Shown one piece after another: positions 17,722 through 27,389 of a stretch of 64,000 bases of DNA (positions are counted from its first letter, which is position 1; every line of letters starts with the position of its first letter). Below the pieces are notes generated by a model. It did not search any database. It saw nothing but the letters and a program-made list of their open reading frames with translations, and was not told the origin of the DNA. The stretch is taken from NCBI GenBank assembly GCA_021813805.1, contig JAKAJL010000015.1:1-64000 (forward strand), in the 5' to 3' direction. The translations under genes were made by a program, and so were the position numbers. Source of the DNA: Pseudomonadota bacterium. GTDB taxonomy: Bacteria > Pseudomonadota > Alphaproteobacteria > Rhizobiales > Beijerinckiaceae.

Positions 17722-18418
17722 AGGTCAGATAGGCGGGGCTGCGGCCTTCGCGCAAGGCTTTGGCCTCATAGCGCGTCTGGACCCATCCCGCCCAGGGGCT
17801 GATCCAATCGGCAGAGCGACGCGCCGGCCACAAGAAATCGGGAGAGCGCAGCACGCGCGCCAGAGTCCAGGCGGCGTAATCGTCGATATCGGTGGCGAAA
17901 CGCAATTCGGCGCGCGGCCGCATGACCCGCGCGAGACGCGCCAGCATGGCGTCGGACACGAAACGCCGCTCCTTGTGGCGCCGCTTGGGCCAGGGATCGG
18001 GATAAAGAAGATAGACCCCGGAGAGGCATTGATCGGGAAGCCTGTCGATCAGATCGCCGGCGTCGCCCGAATGAATGCGGATATTTTCAAGGCCGCCACG
18101 CTCGATTTCGACCAGCAGCTTGGCGACGCCGTTGATGAAAGGTTCGCAACCGAAAAAGCCGGTTTGCGGATGGTTCATCGCGTCGGCGGCAAGACGCTCG
18201 CCCCCGCCGAAGCCGATTTCAAGCCATAGGTCGTCCGGGCGTTGGGGGAACAGATCGAAGGGCGCCGCGATGGGCTGGGATAGGTCGACCGCCAAGTGCG
18301 GCAGCAGTTTTTCGACCAACCCAGCCTGTCGCGGCCGAAGGGTCTTGCCCTTGCGCCGCCCGTAAAGCCCCGTGTCGCGACGCGCGCGGCGGGGGGCGTC
18401 CTGTTCCTGATCCGCCAC
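17708..18418 (-). CDS. trmB: tRNA (guanine-N7-)-methyltransferase
   Basis: The enzyme methylates G46 in tRNA variable loops. The SAM motif is WLEIGFGGGE, and the TrmB hallmark YLLYPDPWPKRRHKERR is intact, followed by ATDIDDYA. Its 236 residues include a basic N terminus. It follows metK by 10 bases, placing a SAM-using enzyme directly after SAM synthetase. Confidence 0.96.
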   Translation of the reverse strand: MADQEQDAPRRARRDTGLYGRRKGKTLRPRQAGLVEKLLPHLAVDLSQPIAAPFDLFPQRPDDLWLEIGFGGGERLAADAMNHPQTGFFGCEPFINGVAKLLVEIERGGLENIRIHSGDAGDLIDRLPDQCLSGVYLLYPDPWPKRRHKERRFVSDAMLARLARVMRPRAELRFATDIDDYAAWTLARVLRSPDFLWPARRSADWISPWAGWVQTRYEAKALREGRSPAYLTFIRR

Positions 18419-18428
18419 CGGGGCAAAT

Positions 18429-19625
18429 TCAGGCGAAATGAGCCTTCAGCTTGTCCGCCAGATCGGTCTTTTCCCAGGAGAAGCCGCCGTCGGCGTCTGG
18501 CGTGCGGCCGAAATGGCCGTAAGCCGAGGTGCGCGCATAGATCGGCCGATTGAGTTGGAGATGGTCGCGGATGCCGCGCGGCGAAAGGCGGACGATCTTG
18601 AACAGAACCTCCTCCAGCGCCGCCTCGTCCACCTTGGCCGTGCCATGGGCGTCGACATAGATTGACAGAGGCTCGGACACGCCGATGGCGTAAGATAGCT
18701 GGATGGTCACGCGTTCGGCCAGTCCCGCCGCCACGACATTCTTGGCGAGATAGCGCGCGGCGTAAGCCGCGGAGCGGTCCACCTTGGTCGGGTCCTTGCC
18801 GGAGAAGGCGCCGCCGCCGTGGGGCGCCGCGCCGCCATAAGTGTCCACGATGATCTTGCGACCGGTCAGGCCGGTGTCGCCGTCCGGTCCGCCGATCACG
18901 AATTTGCCGGTAGGATTGACGTGCCAGACCGTCTCGCCGGAAATCCAGCCCTTCGGAAGGGCTTCGACAATATAGGGTTCGACGATCCTGCGGACGTCCT
19001 CGGAGGTCAGATCCTCGTCCACATGCTGGGTGGACAGCACGATCTGAGTGACGCCGACCGGACGGCCGCCGACATATTTCACCGTGACCTGGCTCTTGGC
19101 GTCGGGACCGAGTTTGGCCGCGTCGCCCTTGCCGGCTTTCCGCGCGACCGCAAGCGATTCGAGGATTTTGTGGGCGTAATGGAGGGGCGCCGGCATGAGA
19201 TCGGCGGTTTCGTTCGACGCATAGCCGAACATGATGCCCTGGTCGCCCGCGCCTTCATCCTTGTTGCCTGCGGCGTCCACGCCCTGGGCGATGTCCGCCG
19301 ACTGGGCGTGAAGCAGGATTTCGATCTCCGCGGTGTCCCAGTGGAAGCCGGTCTGTTCGTAGCCGATGTCCTTGATTGCCTCGCGCGCGGCCTGCTCGAT
19401 CCGCGCGTGGGAAATTTCCGGGCCGCGAACTTCGCCGGCGATCACGACGCGGTTGGTCGTGACCAGGGTTTCCGCCGCCACGCGAATCTGCGATGAATCC
19501 ATGCCCGATTTCTGGCCTTCGCGGAAAAAGAGATCGACGATTTCATCGGAAATACGGTCGGCGACCTTATCCGGGTGCCCTTCGGACACCGATTCGCTGG
19601 TGAACAGGAAATCTTGACGGGCCAC
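18429..19625 (-). CDS. metK: S-adenosylmethionine synthetase
   Basis: The enzyme makes SAM from methionine and ATP. Signatures include [30 protein letters not shown]-like [10 protein letters not shown], and the P-loop-like [16 protein letters not shown]. It is 398 residues long. A GGAGAG ribosome site lies before the ATG. It has its own promoter and a roughly 120-base leader with competing hairpins. Confidence 0.97.
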   Translation of the reverse strand: MARQDFLFTSESVSEGHPDKVADRISDEIVDLFFREGQKSGMDSSQIRVAAETLVTTNRVVIAGEVRGPEISHARIEQAAREAIKDIGYEQTGFHWDTAEIEILLHAQSADIAQGVDAAGNKDEGAGDQGIMFGYASNETADLMPAPLHYAHKILESLAVARKAGKGDAAKLGPDAKSQVTVKYVGGRPVGVTQIVLSTQHVDEDLTSEDVRRIVEPYIVEALPKGWISGETVWHVNPTGKFVIGGPDGDTGLTGRKIIVDTYGGAAPHGGGAFSGKDPTKVDRSAAYAARYLAKNVVAAGLAERVTIQLSYAIGVSEPLSIYVDAHGTAKVDEAALEEVLFKIVRLSPRGIRDHLQLNRPIYARTSAYGHFGRTPDADGGFSWEKTDLADKLKAHFA

Positions 19626-19648
19626 GAGAGCTCTCCAAATTGAATGCG

Positions 19649-19691
19649 GGACGGTTGGGCGGCGCCGCGCCCTCCCGTCCGGGTAGGACGG
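19649..19691 (-). promoter_or_regulatory. metK leader with mutually exclusive hairpins
   Basis: On the minus strand, segment CCGTCC (19691-19686) can pair with GGACGG (19680-19675), or that same GGACGG can pair with CCGTCC (19654-19649) closing a second inner stem GGGCG/CGCCC. The two folds exclude each other. The second ends about 23 bases before the start codon. The sequence does not match the SAM riboswitch classes I can recall. Confidence 0.4.
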
Positions 19692-19754
19692 TGTGCATCC
19701 TCATGGTTTGGCACGCGCAAAGACGTCCGCCATGAAAAGCCTTCGGCGATGTTG

Positions 19755-19782
19755 TCTATAGGGGCAGCGTTCGTTTGGTCAA
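19755..19782 (-). promoter_or_regulatory. promoter of metK
   Basis: On the minus strand TTGACC (19782-19777) is followed after 16 bases by TATAGA (19760-19755). A CGTTCG half-site (19768-19773) sits inside the spacer. Confidence 0.6.
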
Positions 19783-19797
19783 GCGAAATCGGCATTA

Positions 19798-19817
19798 TCG
19801 TTCGTTATATCGAACGA
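19798..19817. promoter_or_regulatory. palindromic operator candidate between the XRE gene and metK
   Basis: TCGTTCG-TTATAT-CGAACGA is a perfect 7-bp inverted repeat lying just upstream of the metK -35 box and 11 bases after the XRE stop codon. It has no following T run, so it looks like a protein site rather than a terminator. Confidence 0.5.
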
Positions 19818-19828
19818 TGCGCGCCCTG

Positions 19829-20251
19829 TCATGATTTGCTTCCGCCATCGGCGAGAGCATTGACCAGATCAACGATCTTCTTGCGGACCTTGGGGTCGGA
19901 GATGCGCGCGAAGGCGCGGTTGAGGCTCAACCCCTCGGACGTCATGACAAAATCGCCGAAATAATTTTGGTCGGCGTCGGCCTCCGCCAGGCCGCCTTGC
20001 GCCGCGCCTTCGGAAACCGGAGCGCCCTTGAAGAAATAGGCCAGCGGCGTGCTCAGGGCTTCCGAAATCTGCTGGAGCCGGCTCGCGCTGATCCGGTTGG
20101 CGCCCTTCTCATATTTCTGGATCTGTTGAAAAGTCAGGCCTAAGGCTTCGCCGAGCTTTTCCTGGCTCATGCCGATGAGCATGCGGCGCATCCGCACCCG
20201 GGCGCCGACATGTTTGTCGATAGGATTGGGAACCTTGTTCACGAGCCACAC
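19829..20251 (-). CDS. XRE-family helix-turn-helix regulator
   Basis: The 140-residue protein has a Cro/CI-type domain (about 16-75, SQEKLGEALGLTFQQIQKYEKGANRIS) and a C-terminal tail ending VRKKIVDLVNALA. It is of the type conserved between lnt and metK in Hyphomicrobiales. The first codon is GTG (20251), with a second GTG at 20242, and the ribosome site is weak. Its target may be the palindrome near the metK promoter; that is inference from position. Confidence 0.88.
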   Translation of the reverse strand: MWLVNKVPNPIDKHVGARVRMRRMLIGMSQEKLGEALGLTFQQIQKYEKGANRISASRLQQISEALSTPLAYFFKGAPVSEGAAQGGLAEADADQNYFGDFVMTSEGLSLNRAFARISDPKVRKKIVDLVNALADGGSKS

Positions 20252-20300
20252 CCGCCAATAAAATTTACAACCTTAGTTTGCGCTAAGGCCTGACCTAAAG

Positions 20301-21866
20301 TCAAACCTTGCGGCGACCGTTCAATGCCGCCAACAGCGCAGAAAGCCACAAGATAAGGGGAATCAAGATCGGAAAATGCGCGAAAAAGGTCGGGGGAAGA
20401 GCTTTCGGCAACTCTCCGTCAATCACGGCCTCGACGCCCAAGGGCGCGAAAGCGGTTGTGCGGCCATAGGGATCGATGATCGCGGAAATGCCGGTATTGG
20501 CGACGCGAATCAATGGCAGGCCCTGCTCGATCGAGCGCAGGCGCGACTGAGCGAAATGCTGGTAGGGCCCGGACGTCATGCCGAACCATCCGTCATTGGT
20601 GACATTCAGCATCGCGCCCGGGCGCAGGGCCTGCCCATCGATACGGCGCGCGATTTCATTGGGAAAAATCGACTCATAGCAAATGAGGGGCAGGAGCGGC
20701 GGGAGGCCCGGCGCCGTCAAGAGCCGCGACGAGCGGCCGGCGTTGAATCCGCCGGGAATGGCGACGAACTGGGTTACGCCTAACTTCGATATGACATTGG
20801 CGAAGGGAAGATATTCGCCGAAGGGGACAAGATGGATCTTGTCATAGCTTTCCTTGACTTCGCCCCCGGCAAGCACCTGGATCGAATTGAAATATTGCGC
20901 GTTCCGGCCGTCCCGAACGGCTCGCGCCGCGCCGGTGAACAGAATGGCGTTCTGGAGGCGCGAGGCGAGCAACGCCAGGGCCTGGCCGTCCTCGGTCAGG
21001 ATGAAGGGAAAGGAGGATTCTGGCCAGAACAGATGGGTGATGTCGGCGATCCCGTTCCGGTCGGGCGAAGTCGCGCGGTCGGACAGGGAAAGATATTGCT
21101 CGACGAGCTCCACCTTCCGGTCGGCGCGGAAATCGGCGATGGCGACATTGGGCTGGATGAGCCGCAAATGCGCGCCCTTGACGATCCGCTCCGGCGCGGA
21201 AAGTCGGAAAGCGCCGAAAAGGCCGAGCAGGCCCAACAGGATCACGCCCGCGGCCGGCAGGGTTTTTTTGCCGTCCTCAAGGAACAGCGCGGGCGAGGCG
21301 AAGATCAGGACGGAGAGGATGGTGAGGCCATAAAGTCCCCAGATCGACGCCGTCTGCGCCAGATGCAGGTTTCCGCCAAGGACCATGCCGAAATCGTTCC
21401 AGGGAAAACCGGTCAGGATCGAGCCGCGCAGCCATTCCGAAAAGCTCAAGGCCGCCGCCAACGCGAAAATGCGCTTGGGGCTCGAAGACCATAAAAGCCG
21501 CGCGAGGACGAATCCCAAGGCGGTGAAAAAGGCGAGAAAGGCGGGAAGCCCGACGACGCCGAGGGGCAGGGCCCAGGCGAACTGGTCGCCATCGGCGAAA
21601 AAGGCGGCCCCGAGCCACCACAGGCCGGCGAGAAAATAGCCGAGTCCCAGCCACCATCCGGCCTCGCCGGCGCGCCGCAGGCTCAGGAACAGCGAGCCGC
21701 CCGCCGAGCCATCCAGCAGCCAGACCGACAGGACCATGGGAATGACGAAAGCCGGAAAGAAATTGACCGGCGCCAGCGCCAGGGCGCCGATGGCGCCTCC
21801 CAGCAACGCAATCAGGCGCCGCGGCCAACCGTCGGCAAGGAGGACATATTGGCTGATTGCGAACAT
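20301..21866 (-). CDS. lnt: apolipoprotein N-acyltransferase
   Basis: This inner-membrane enzyme adds the third acyl chain to lipoproteins. There are about six hydrophobic segments in the first 200 residues and one at the end, around a periplasmic nitrilase domain. The catalytic triad is visible: the glutamate in FWPESSFPF, the lysine in KIHLVPFGEY and the cysteine in LICYESIFP. It is 521 residues long. It follows corC on the minus strand after about 130 bases. Confidence 0.96.
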   Translation of the reverse strand: MFAISQYVLLADGWPRRLIALLGGAIGALALAPVNFFPAFVIPMVLSVWLLDGSAGGSLFLSLRRAGEAGWWLGLGYFLAGLWWLGAAFFADGDQFAWALPLGVVGLPAFLAFFTALGFVLARLLWSSSPKRIFALAAALSFSEWLRGSILTGFPWNDFGMVLGGNLHLAQTASIWGLYGLTILSVLIFASPALFLEDGKKTLPAAGVILLGLLGLFGAFRLSAPERIVKGAHLRLIQPNVAIADFRADRKVELVEQYLSLSDRATSPDRNGIADITHLFWPESSFPFILTEDGQALALLASRLQNAILFTGAARAVRDGRNAQYFNSIQVLAGGEVKESYDKIHLVPFGEYLPFANVISKLGVTQFVAIPGGFNAGRSSRLLTAPGLPPLLPLICYESIFPNEIARRIDGQALRPGAMLNVTNDGWFGMTSGPYQHFAQSRLRSIEQGLPLIRVANTGISAIIDPYGRTTAFAPLGVEAVIDGELPKALPPTFFAHFPILIPLILWLSALLAALNGRRKV

Positions 21867-21999
21867 AGGTTTTCCCGGCAGGGCGGAGGCGAGGTGACTT
21901 CAGCGGCGCCGGCGAGTTTAGGACGGCGTTTGCGTGATTGCGAATGTCTTGCCGCGCGCCGTGCAAGGTTTCCCCAGCGAAAGCACGCGGGAAGACAGT

Positions 22000-22995
22000 C
22001 TAGGCGACAGGTTTTTCGCTCTCCGGGCCTGCGCCGGCGCCGATCAGTCGCAATCTCAATCGCTTGACCCGGCGCGGGTCGGCGTCGACGATGTCGAATT
22101 CGAAGGCGCGATCGGGGCTGGCGACGACTTCGCCGCGAATGGGCACCCGGCCGGCGAAAGCGGCGGCAAGTCCCCCCAATGTATCGACATCCCCACGTTC
22201 GCCGAGCGCCACCAGATCGATCCCGGTCTTTTCGGACGCTTCTTCGAGGCCGACCCGAGCGTCGGCAAGAAAAATATCCGGACCGGCGGGCTCGATCTTG
22301 GGGCTTTCGTCGAGATCGTGCTCGTCTTCGATGTCGCCGACGATCATTTCGACGATATCCTCGATCGAGACCAGCCCGTCGGTGCCGCCATATTCGTCGA
22401 TGACCAGCGCCATATGGGTGCGGGTCGCCTGCATTTTGACCAGCAGGTCCAGCGCCGGCATGGAGGGCGGCGCATAGAGAACAGATCTGAGAATGCCAGC
22501 CGCTTCGAGCGAGACGGTCAGATCGATCGCCAGCGCCCGCCCGCCCGCGGCGGCCTCGCCAGCCTCCTCGTCGTGGCTTGTTTCCGCATTGGCCGCGACG
22601 AAATCGACGAAATCCCGAATGTGAACCATGCCGCGTGGGTCATCGAGCGTCTCGCCGATCACCGGGAGGCGGGAATGGCCGGCGGTGCGGAAGATCGCCA
22701 GCACCTCGCCGAGCGGCGCGTCGATGGGCGCCGAGACGATGTCGGAGCGGGGCACCATGACGTCGCTGACCCTGATCTCATGCAAACGCAGCACATTCTT
22801 CAGGATCGTCCGTTCCTGCGGACTGAACCCGTCGGCCACGGAGGCGTCTTCCAGCGCGTCCTCGATATCGTCGCGGATTGAGGCGCCGCTCAATCCGAAC
22901 AGGGCGCGCAGGCGGTCCATCAGCGAAACGGCGGGCTTGCCGGGACTTCGCTCGATGGGGGGCGATTCGTCCTTTTCAAGTTCAGGGGCGGGCAT
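22000..22995 (-). CDS. CorC/HlyC-type CBS-domain protein
   Basis: This soluble protein of about 331 residues has a CBS pair (about 65-190, VMVPRSDIVSAP and GHSRLPV) and a C-terminal CorC_HlyC domain (about 225-310). It lacks the N-terminal membrane DUF21 domain. It is linked to cation homeostasis or lipoprotein processing because it sits between ybeY and lnt. The ATG at 22995 overlaps the ybeY 3' end by 14 bases. Confidence 0.9.
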   Translation of the reverse strand: MPAPELEKDESPPIERSPGKPAVSLMDRLRALFGLSGASIRDDIEDALEDASVADGFSPQERTILKNVLRLHEIRVSDVMVPRSDIVSAPIDAPLGEVLAIFRTAGHSRLPVIGETLDDPRGMVHIRDFVDFVAANAETSHDEEAGEAAAGGRALAIDLTVSLEAAGILRSVLYAPPSMPALDLLVKMQATRTHMALVIDEYGGTDGLVSIEDIVEMIVGDIEDEHDLDESPKIEPAGPDIFLADARVGLEEASEKTGIDLVALGERGDVDTLGGLAAAFAGRVPIRGEVVASPDRAFEFDIVDADPRRVKRLRLRLIGAGAGPESEKPVA

Positions 22996-23488
22996 GGTCG
23001 TCGGACTCGGGTTCAAGAAGAGGATCGCGATAGGGATTGGCGATCCCAAGGCGCCGGAGAATGCGGATTTCCATCGCTTCCATTTCCGAGGCCTCGGCCT
23101 CCGTCTCGTGATCGTAGCCGCGAAGATGAAGGAATCCGTGGACGATCATGTGACGGGCGTGATCCGCGAAGCTCTTTCCCTGTTCCCCGGCTTCGCGGGC
23201 GATGGTTTCATAGCCCAGCGCGATGTCGCCGAGGACCGGCGCGGGCTCTGGCCGGTCGGGACCGGGAAAGGACAGCACATTGGTCGGCTTGTCCTTGCCG
23301 CGAAAGTCCCGGTTCAGGGCGCGCATCCGCGCGTCGTCGCAGAACAGCAGGCTGACCTCGGCGCCCTCGCCCGGTTGATCTTCCGCTTCCCGCAGGGCGG
23401 CGTCCAGGCATTGCGCCGCGAAAGCGTCGAGGTCGCCAAGCTCGTCCCATCTTCGATCTTCGACCGCGATTTCGATGGCGAGACTCAC
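22982..23488 (-). CDS. ybeY: endoribonuclease YbeY (16S rRNA 3' maturation)
   Basis: This zinc metalloprotein is used in 16S rRNA processing and ribosome quality control. The metal site is complete: HGFLHLRGYDH. GDIALGYETI precedes it. GTG at 23488 is chosen because GTGA overlaps the phoH stop by four bases. A TTG three codons earlier is also open. It is about 168 residues long. Confidence 0.95.
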   Translation of the reverse strand: MSLAIEIAVEDRRWDELGDLDAFAAQCLDAALREAEDQPGEGAEVSLLFCDDARMRALNRDFRGKDKPTNVLSFPGPDRPEPAPVLGDIALGYETIAREAGEQGKSFADHARHMIVHGFLHLRGYDHETEAEASEMEAMEIRILRRLGIANPYRDPLLEPESDDHARP

Positions 23489-24546
23489 GGCGACCAATCC
23501 TTGTCGATGTTCGAGCGCGGAGCCACCTCTTCACGTTCCTTCCGCGTGGCCGCCTCATAGGCGCCGACGATGCGCCGCACCAGGTCGTGGCGGACAACAT
23601 CGGCTTCGGAAAGGGTGACGAAGCCGACGCCTTCGAGATTTTTCAGCAGTGCGATGGCCTCATTGAGGCCCGATCTCTGGCCCGGGGGGAGATCGGTCTG
23701 GGTCGGATCGCCGGTGACGATCATCCGCGAGCCCTCGCCGAGCCTGGTCAGGAACATTTTCATCTGCATGGCGGTCGCGTTCTGCGCCTCGTCCAGCAGA
23801 ATGCACGAATTGCTCAAAGTGCGTCCGCGCATGAATGCGAGGGGGGCGACTTCGATCATGCCGGTTTGCATGCCGCGTTCGATCGTGCGCGGATCCATGA
23901 AGTCCTGAAGCGCGTCGTAAATCGGGCGCAGATAGGGATCGACCTTTTCCCGCATGTCGCCGGGCAGAAAGCCCAACCTTTCGCCGGCCTCCACGGCGGG
24001 GCGCGACAGGATCAGTCGCTCGACCACGCCCTGCTCCAGCAGGGACACGGCATGGCCCACGGCGAGCCAGGTTTTTCCCGTGCCGGCGGGACCTGCGGCG
24101 AAAACCAGTTCGAAACGCTTCAATTCGCGAATATAAAGATCCTGCGCCGCCGTCCGCGCGCGAACCGGCCCTTTCTTGCGTGTCGAAATCTGCTCGAAGG
24201 CCGAGCGCGGTCCGGGGCTCTCGCTGGGGAAAAGATTGCCCTGCAAGGCGCATTCCTGGATCGCGCCATCGACATCGCCCATGGTCGCCGGATGCCCCGA
24301 GCGCGCCCGCGTCCAGAGAATCTGCAACACCCGCCGAGCGTGACCCACCGCCTCGGGCTCGCCCTTGATGACGACATGATTGCCATTGGCGTTGAGCGAA
24401 ACATTCAGGCGCCGCTCGATGCGCGCCAGATTCTGGTCATATTGGCCGAAGACCAACGAAGCGGTGCGGTTGTCGTCGAGCGTCAGCCCCGACTCCGCCG
24501 CCGCGCCCTCCTCGGCCTTGTCCAGCGCGTCCTCGAAGGCGGTCAT
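23485..24546 (-). CDS. PhoH-family ATPase
   Basis: The 353-residue PhoH-like protein has an N-terminal KH-like region (about 45-90) and the PhoH P-loop ATPase domain. Walker A is GPAGTGKTW, Walker B is SCILLDEAQN, and GDPTQTDLP follows. Its neighbour ybeY is a conserved partner in RNA metabolism. The ATG at 24546 is two bases after the miaB stop. Confidence 0.94.
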   Translation of the reverse strand: MTAFEDALDKAEEGAAAESGLTLDDNRTASLVFGQYDQNLARIERRLNVSLNANGNHVVIKGEPEAVGHARRVLQILWTRARSGHPATMGDVDGAIQECALQGNLFPSESPGPRSAFEQISTRKKGPVRARTAAQDLYIRELKRFELVFAAGPAGTGKTWLAVGHAVSLLEQGVVERLILSRPAVEAGERLGFLPGDMREKVDPYLRPIYDALQDFMDPRTIERGMQTGMIEVAPLAFMRGRTLSNSCILLDEAQNATAMQMKMFLTRLGEGSRMIVTGDPTQTDLPPGQRSGLNEAIALLKNLEGVGFVTLSEADVVRHDLVRRIVGAYEAATRKEREEVAPRSNIDKDWSP

Positions 24547-24548
24547 GC

Positions 24549-25970
24549 TCAGCGCGCCTCTTCCGTCAGGCGGCCGAACAGCGAGTTCGAGCCGCATTCG
24601 ACGATCTCGACCGCCGCGACATCGCCAATCATGGAGTCGGGTCCGTCGGCCTGAACCGCCTGGAGATAGGGGGACTTGCCGGCGATCTGGCCCGGACGCC
24701 GGCCCGGCTTCTCGAACAGCACATCGACGGTTCGCCCGACCAGCGCCCGATTGAAGGCCTGTCGCTGCGCCTCGACCTTTTCGCCGAGACGGGCGAGGCG
24801 CTCGGCCTTGACCTCTTCCGCGACGTGATCCTCGCGCTCGGCGCCCGGCGTGCCGGGACGCGGCGAATATTTGAAATAGAAGGTCGAGGCGAAATCGACG
24901 GCGCGGATCAAGGCCAGGGTGGCCTCGAAATCCTCGTCGGTTTCGCCGGGAAAGCCGACGATGAAATCCGACGAGAGGGCGATGTCGGGCCGCGCCGCGC
25001 GGATTTTTTCGACCAGCCGAAGATAATCCTCGGCCCGATGCTTGCGGTTCATCGCGGCGAGAATGCGGTCCGAGCCCGATTGCACGGGAAGATGCAGGAA
25101 AGGCATGAGCTTGGCCGCCTCGCCATGGGCGCGGATCAGATCGTCGGTCATGTCGTTGGGATGACTGGTGGTGTAGCGCAGGCGCGCCAGCCCATCGATC
25201 TCGGACAGCCGTTCGATCAGCCGGGCCAGCGACCAGACCTCATTGCTCTCGCCGCGCCCGTGAAAAGCGTTGACGTTCTGCCCCAAAAGAGTGATTTCGC
25301 GCACCCCGGCGCGGGTCAGCGCCTCGGCTTCCGCCACGATTCTTTCCACGTCGCGCGAGGCCTCGGCGCCGCGCGTATAGGGAACGACACAGAAGGAGCA
25401 GAACTTGTCGCAACCTTCCTGAACGGTGAGGAAGGCGGTGAGCCCGCGCGTCCTGATCCTGTCTTCGGAGGGCGGCGTCAGGTGATTGAACTTGTCCTCG
25501 ACCGGAAAATCCGTGTCGATCACCGGCCCGTCCGCCGCGAGGCGCACCAGTTCCGGCAGGCGATGATAGCTCTGCGGGCCGACGACAATATCCACCGCGC
25601 GCTGCTTGCGCAGGATTTCCCCGCCTTCGGCCTGGGCGACGCAGCCGGCCACCGCGATGCGCAGATCCTTGCCCTCGGCGCGGCGCTCCTCTTTCAGCCG
25701 CCGTAGCCGGCCAAGCTCGGAAAAGACCTTTTCCGAGGCCTTTTCGCGAATGTGGCAGGTGTTCAGAATGACGAGATCGGCGTCCTCGGGGGCGGCCGTC
25801 TCCGAAAAGCCTTCGGGCGCAAGCACATCCGCCATGCGCGCGGCGTCATAGACATTCATCTGGCAGCCGAAGGATTTGACGAGAAGTTTCTTCGTCGCCT
25901 TCGCGCCCTGGTCTGACGGGGCAGGGGTCCAGTCGGTCTTGACCAGGGCCGCTTCGAGATCGGACTTCAA
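24549..25970 (-). CDS. miaB: tRNA-2-methylthio-N6-dimethylallyladenosine synthase
   Basis: This radical-SAM methylthiotransferase acts on A37 of tRNAs. N-terminal cluster cysteines are in SFGCQMN, NTCHIRE and VAGCVAQ. The radical SAM cluster is CDKFCSFC, and a TRAM domain ends the protein. It is 473 residues long. The start is TTG, overlapping the plsC stop as TTGA, so it is coupled to plsC. Confidence 0.96.
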   Translation of the reverse strand: MKSDLEAALVKTDWTPAPSDQGAKATKKLLVKSFGCQMNVYDAARMADVLAPEGFSETAAPEDADLVILNTCHIREKASEKVFSELGRLRRLKEERRAEGKDLRIAVAGCVAQAEGGEILRKQRAVDIVVGPQSYHRLPELVRLAADGPVIDTDFPVEDKFNHLTPPSEDRIRTRGLTAFLTVQEGCDKFCSFCVVPYTRGAEASRDVERIVAEAEALTRAGVREITLLGQNVNAFHGRGESNEVWSLARLIERLSEIDGLARLRYTTSHPNDMTDDLIRAHGEAAKLMPFLHLPVQSGSDRILAAMNRKHRAEDYLRLVEKIRAARPDIALSSDFIVGFPGETDEDFEATLALIRAVDFASTFYFKYSPRPGTPGAEREDHVAEEVKAERLARLGEKVEAQRQAFNRALVGRTVDVLFEKPGRRPGQIAGKSPYLQAVQADGPDSMIGDVAAVEIVECGSNSLFGRLTEEAR

Positions 25971-26848
25971 ATTTCCTCCGCGATATCGGAATCGATTTTT
26001 TCAGGCGTCGATCTTACGCCTTTCCGCAGTGAATTTCCTATATTTTTATCGTCAGGGCCCAGTTGCGCGGTCCTCGCCTCCGCCAGGGCGCGGACCCGGT
26101 TTTCGGTCTCCAGCGCGACGGCCTTGCGGTCGCTGTCGGCGCGAAAAGCGATCGGCGCGCCGAAACGCACCTGGCAATCGACCGGCGCCGCCTTCAGCAG
26201 CAGCCAGATATGCGGCGCGAGATCGGCGTCGCCGAACCAGGCCAGGGCGCGGCGGCTCGCCTCATCGAGTGGCCTGCCCCTGGAATGGGTATAGACGATC
26301 GCCGCCGGCTGGATCGTCACTTCCTCGATATCGGGGAAAAGCCGCAATGCGTCACGCGCCGCCGCGAAATGCGAGGGCTTGAAGCTCAGAACCCCGGCGC
26401 CGTCACTGGATGTGCCTTCGCCAAACAGCAGAACGTCCTCGCCGGCGACCATTTTTTGGGCCATCAGGGCGTTCACGCGCGGCACGTCGGCGCGGCTGTC
26501 GCGGCGCACGAAAATGGTGTCCTGAACTCGGGCGAAGGCGCCGAGGAGAGGCCAGCTCGCGACCTCGCTCTTGGCGACGAAACAGGGCGTCTCCCGGCTC
26601 GCCAAAGCGAGGATGTCGCTCCAGGAGACGTGATTGGCGACGATCATCCGGGGTTTCGGCCCCAGCAGCGCCTCGCCCTCGAAATGAACCCTCAAGCCCA
26701 GCAAGGCGCAAATGGTCCGTGAGAAAAAGACCGGAATTTTTTCGGCCAGAGCCCAACGCCGCCGCCGCGCCAACGCCTGGACCGGCGCGCCGACCGCGGA
26801 AAAGCCCAGCAGGGCCAGGACCAATAAAAAAGCCCGGAAATAAGCCAT
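25967..26848 (-). CDS. 1-acyl-sn-glycerol-3-phosphate acyltransferase (PlsC-like)
   Basis: This membrane-linked acyltransferase makes phosphatidic acid or remodels lysolipids. The N-terminal hydrophobic segment (about 4-24) is followed by the catalytic NHVSWSD (HX4D) and the second motif FGEGTSSDG. It is 293 residues long. It is part of a co-directional tsaB-rimI-plsC-miaB run. Confidence 0.9.
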   Translation of the reverse strand: MAYFRAFLLVLALLGFSAVGAPVQALARRRRWALAEKIPVFFSRTICALLGLRVHFEGEALLGPKPRMIVANHVSWSDILALASRETPCFVAKSEVASWPLLGAFARVQDTIFVRRDSRADVPRVNALMAQKMVAGEDVLLFGEGTSSDGAGVLSFKPSHFAAARDALRLFPDIEEVTIQPAAIVYTHSRGRPLDEASRRALAWFGDADLAPHIWLLLKAAPVDCQVRFGAPIAFRADSDRKAVALETENRVRALAEARTAQLGPDDKNIGNSLRKGVRSTPEKIDSDIAEEI

Positions 26849-26903
26849 TGCAGCCGGTTAGGTCGATGTCATGACATATTTATGACCGCGCTCGTGGCGT
26901 GGG

Positions 26904-27389
26904 TCAGGCGAGAGCGCGGCGCATGATCAGGGCGTCGCCGGCCTTGCCCTCGGCTTTGGCGTAATAGCTCTTGCGCCGGCCTTCGACAGTAAAGCCGAAA
27001 CGGCGGTAAAGCGCGAGCGCGGCCGCATTGGCTTCATCGACTTCCAGAAAGAGGTTCTTGACCCTCAGACCCGCGAGGCGGGCCAGATGGGCGCCGAGGA
27101 GCCGCTGTCCATGACCGTTGCGCCGGGAGCCGGGGGCGACGACAATGGTCAGCACTTCGGCCTCGTCCGCAGCCCGGCGCGACAGGACGAAGCCGGCGAG
27201 GCTGGACTTGATCTCGACGCCGTCGGCGACGCAGGCCGGGTCGTTGAGCAAGGCCTCGAATTCCGGGACCGACCAGGGATGGGCGAAGCTCGTCCGGTGC
27301 AAGCGGGCGCAGGACGCGGCGTCCGCGACGCGAAGCCAGCGGGACGTGGCGGGCGTGTTGCGCCAGCCGAAGAAGAACGGCGCCTTCAT
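26904..27389 (-). CDS. rimI: GNAT acetyltransferase RimI (ribosomal-protein-alanine)
   Basis: The 161-residue GNAT protein has the acetyl-CoA loop RRNGHGQRLLGAHL and the late NAAALALYRRFGF pattern of RimI. It acetylates the N terminus of S18 in other bacteria. It overlaps tsaB by ATGA, a common pairing. Confidence 0.9.
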   Translation of the reverse strand: MKAPFFFGWRNTPATSRWLRVADAASCARLHRTSFAHPWSVPEFEALLNDPACVADGVEIKSSLAGFVLSRRAADEAEVLTIVVAPGSRRNGHGQRLLGAHLARLAGLRVKNLFLEVDEANAAALALYRRFGFTVEGRRKSYYAKAEGKAGDALIMRRALA

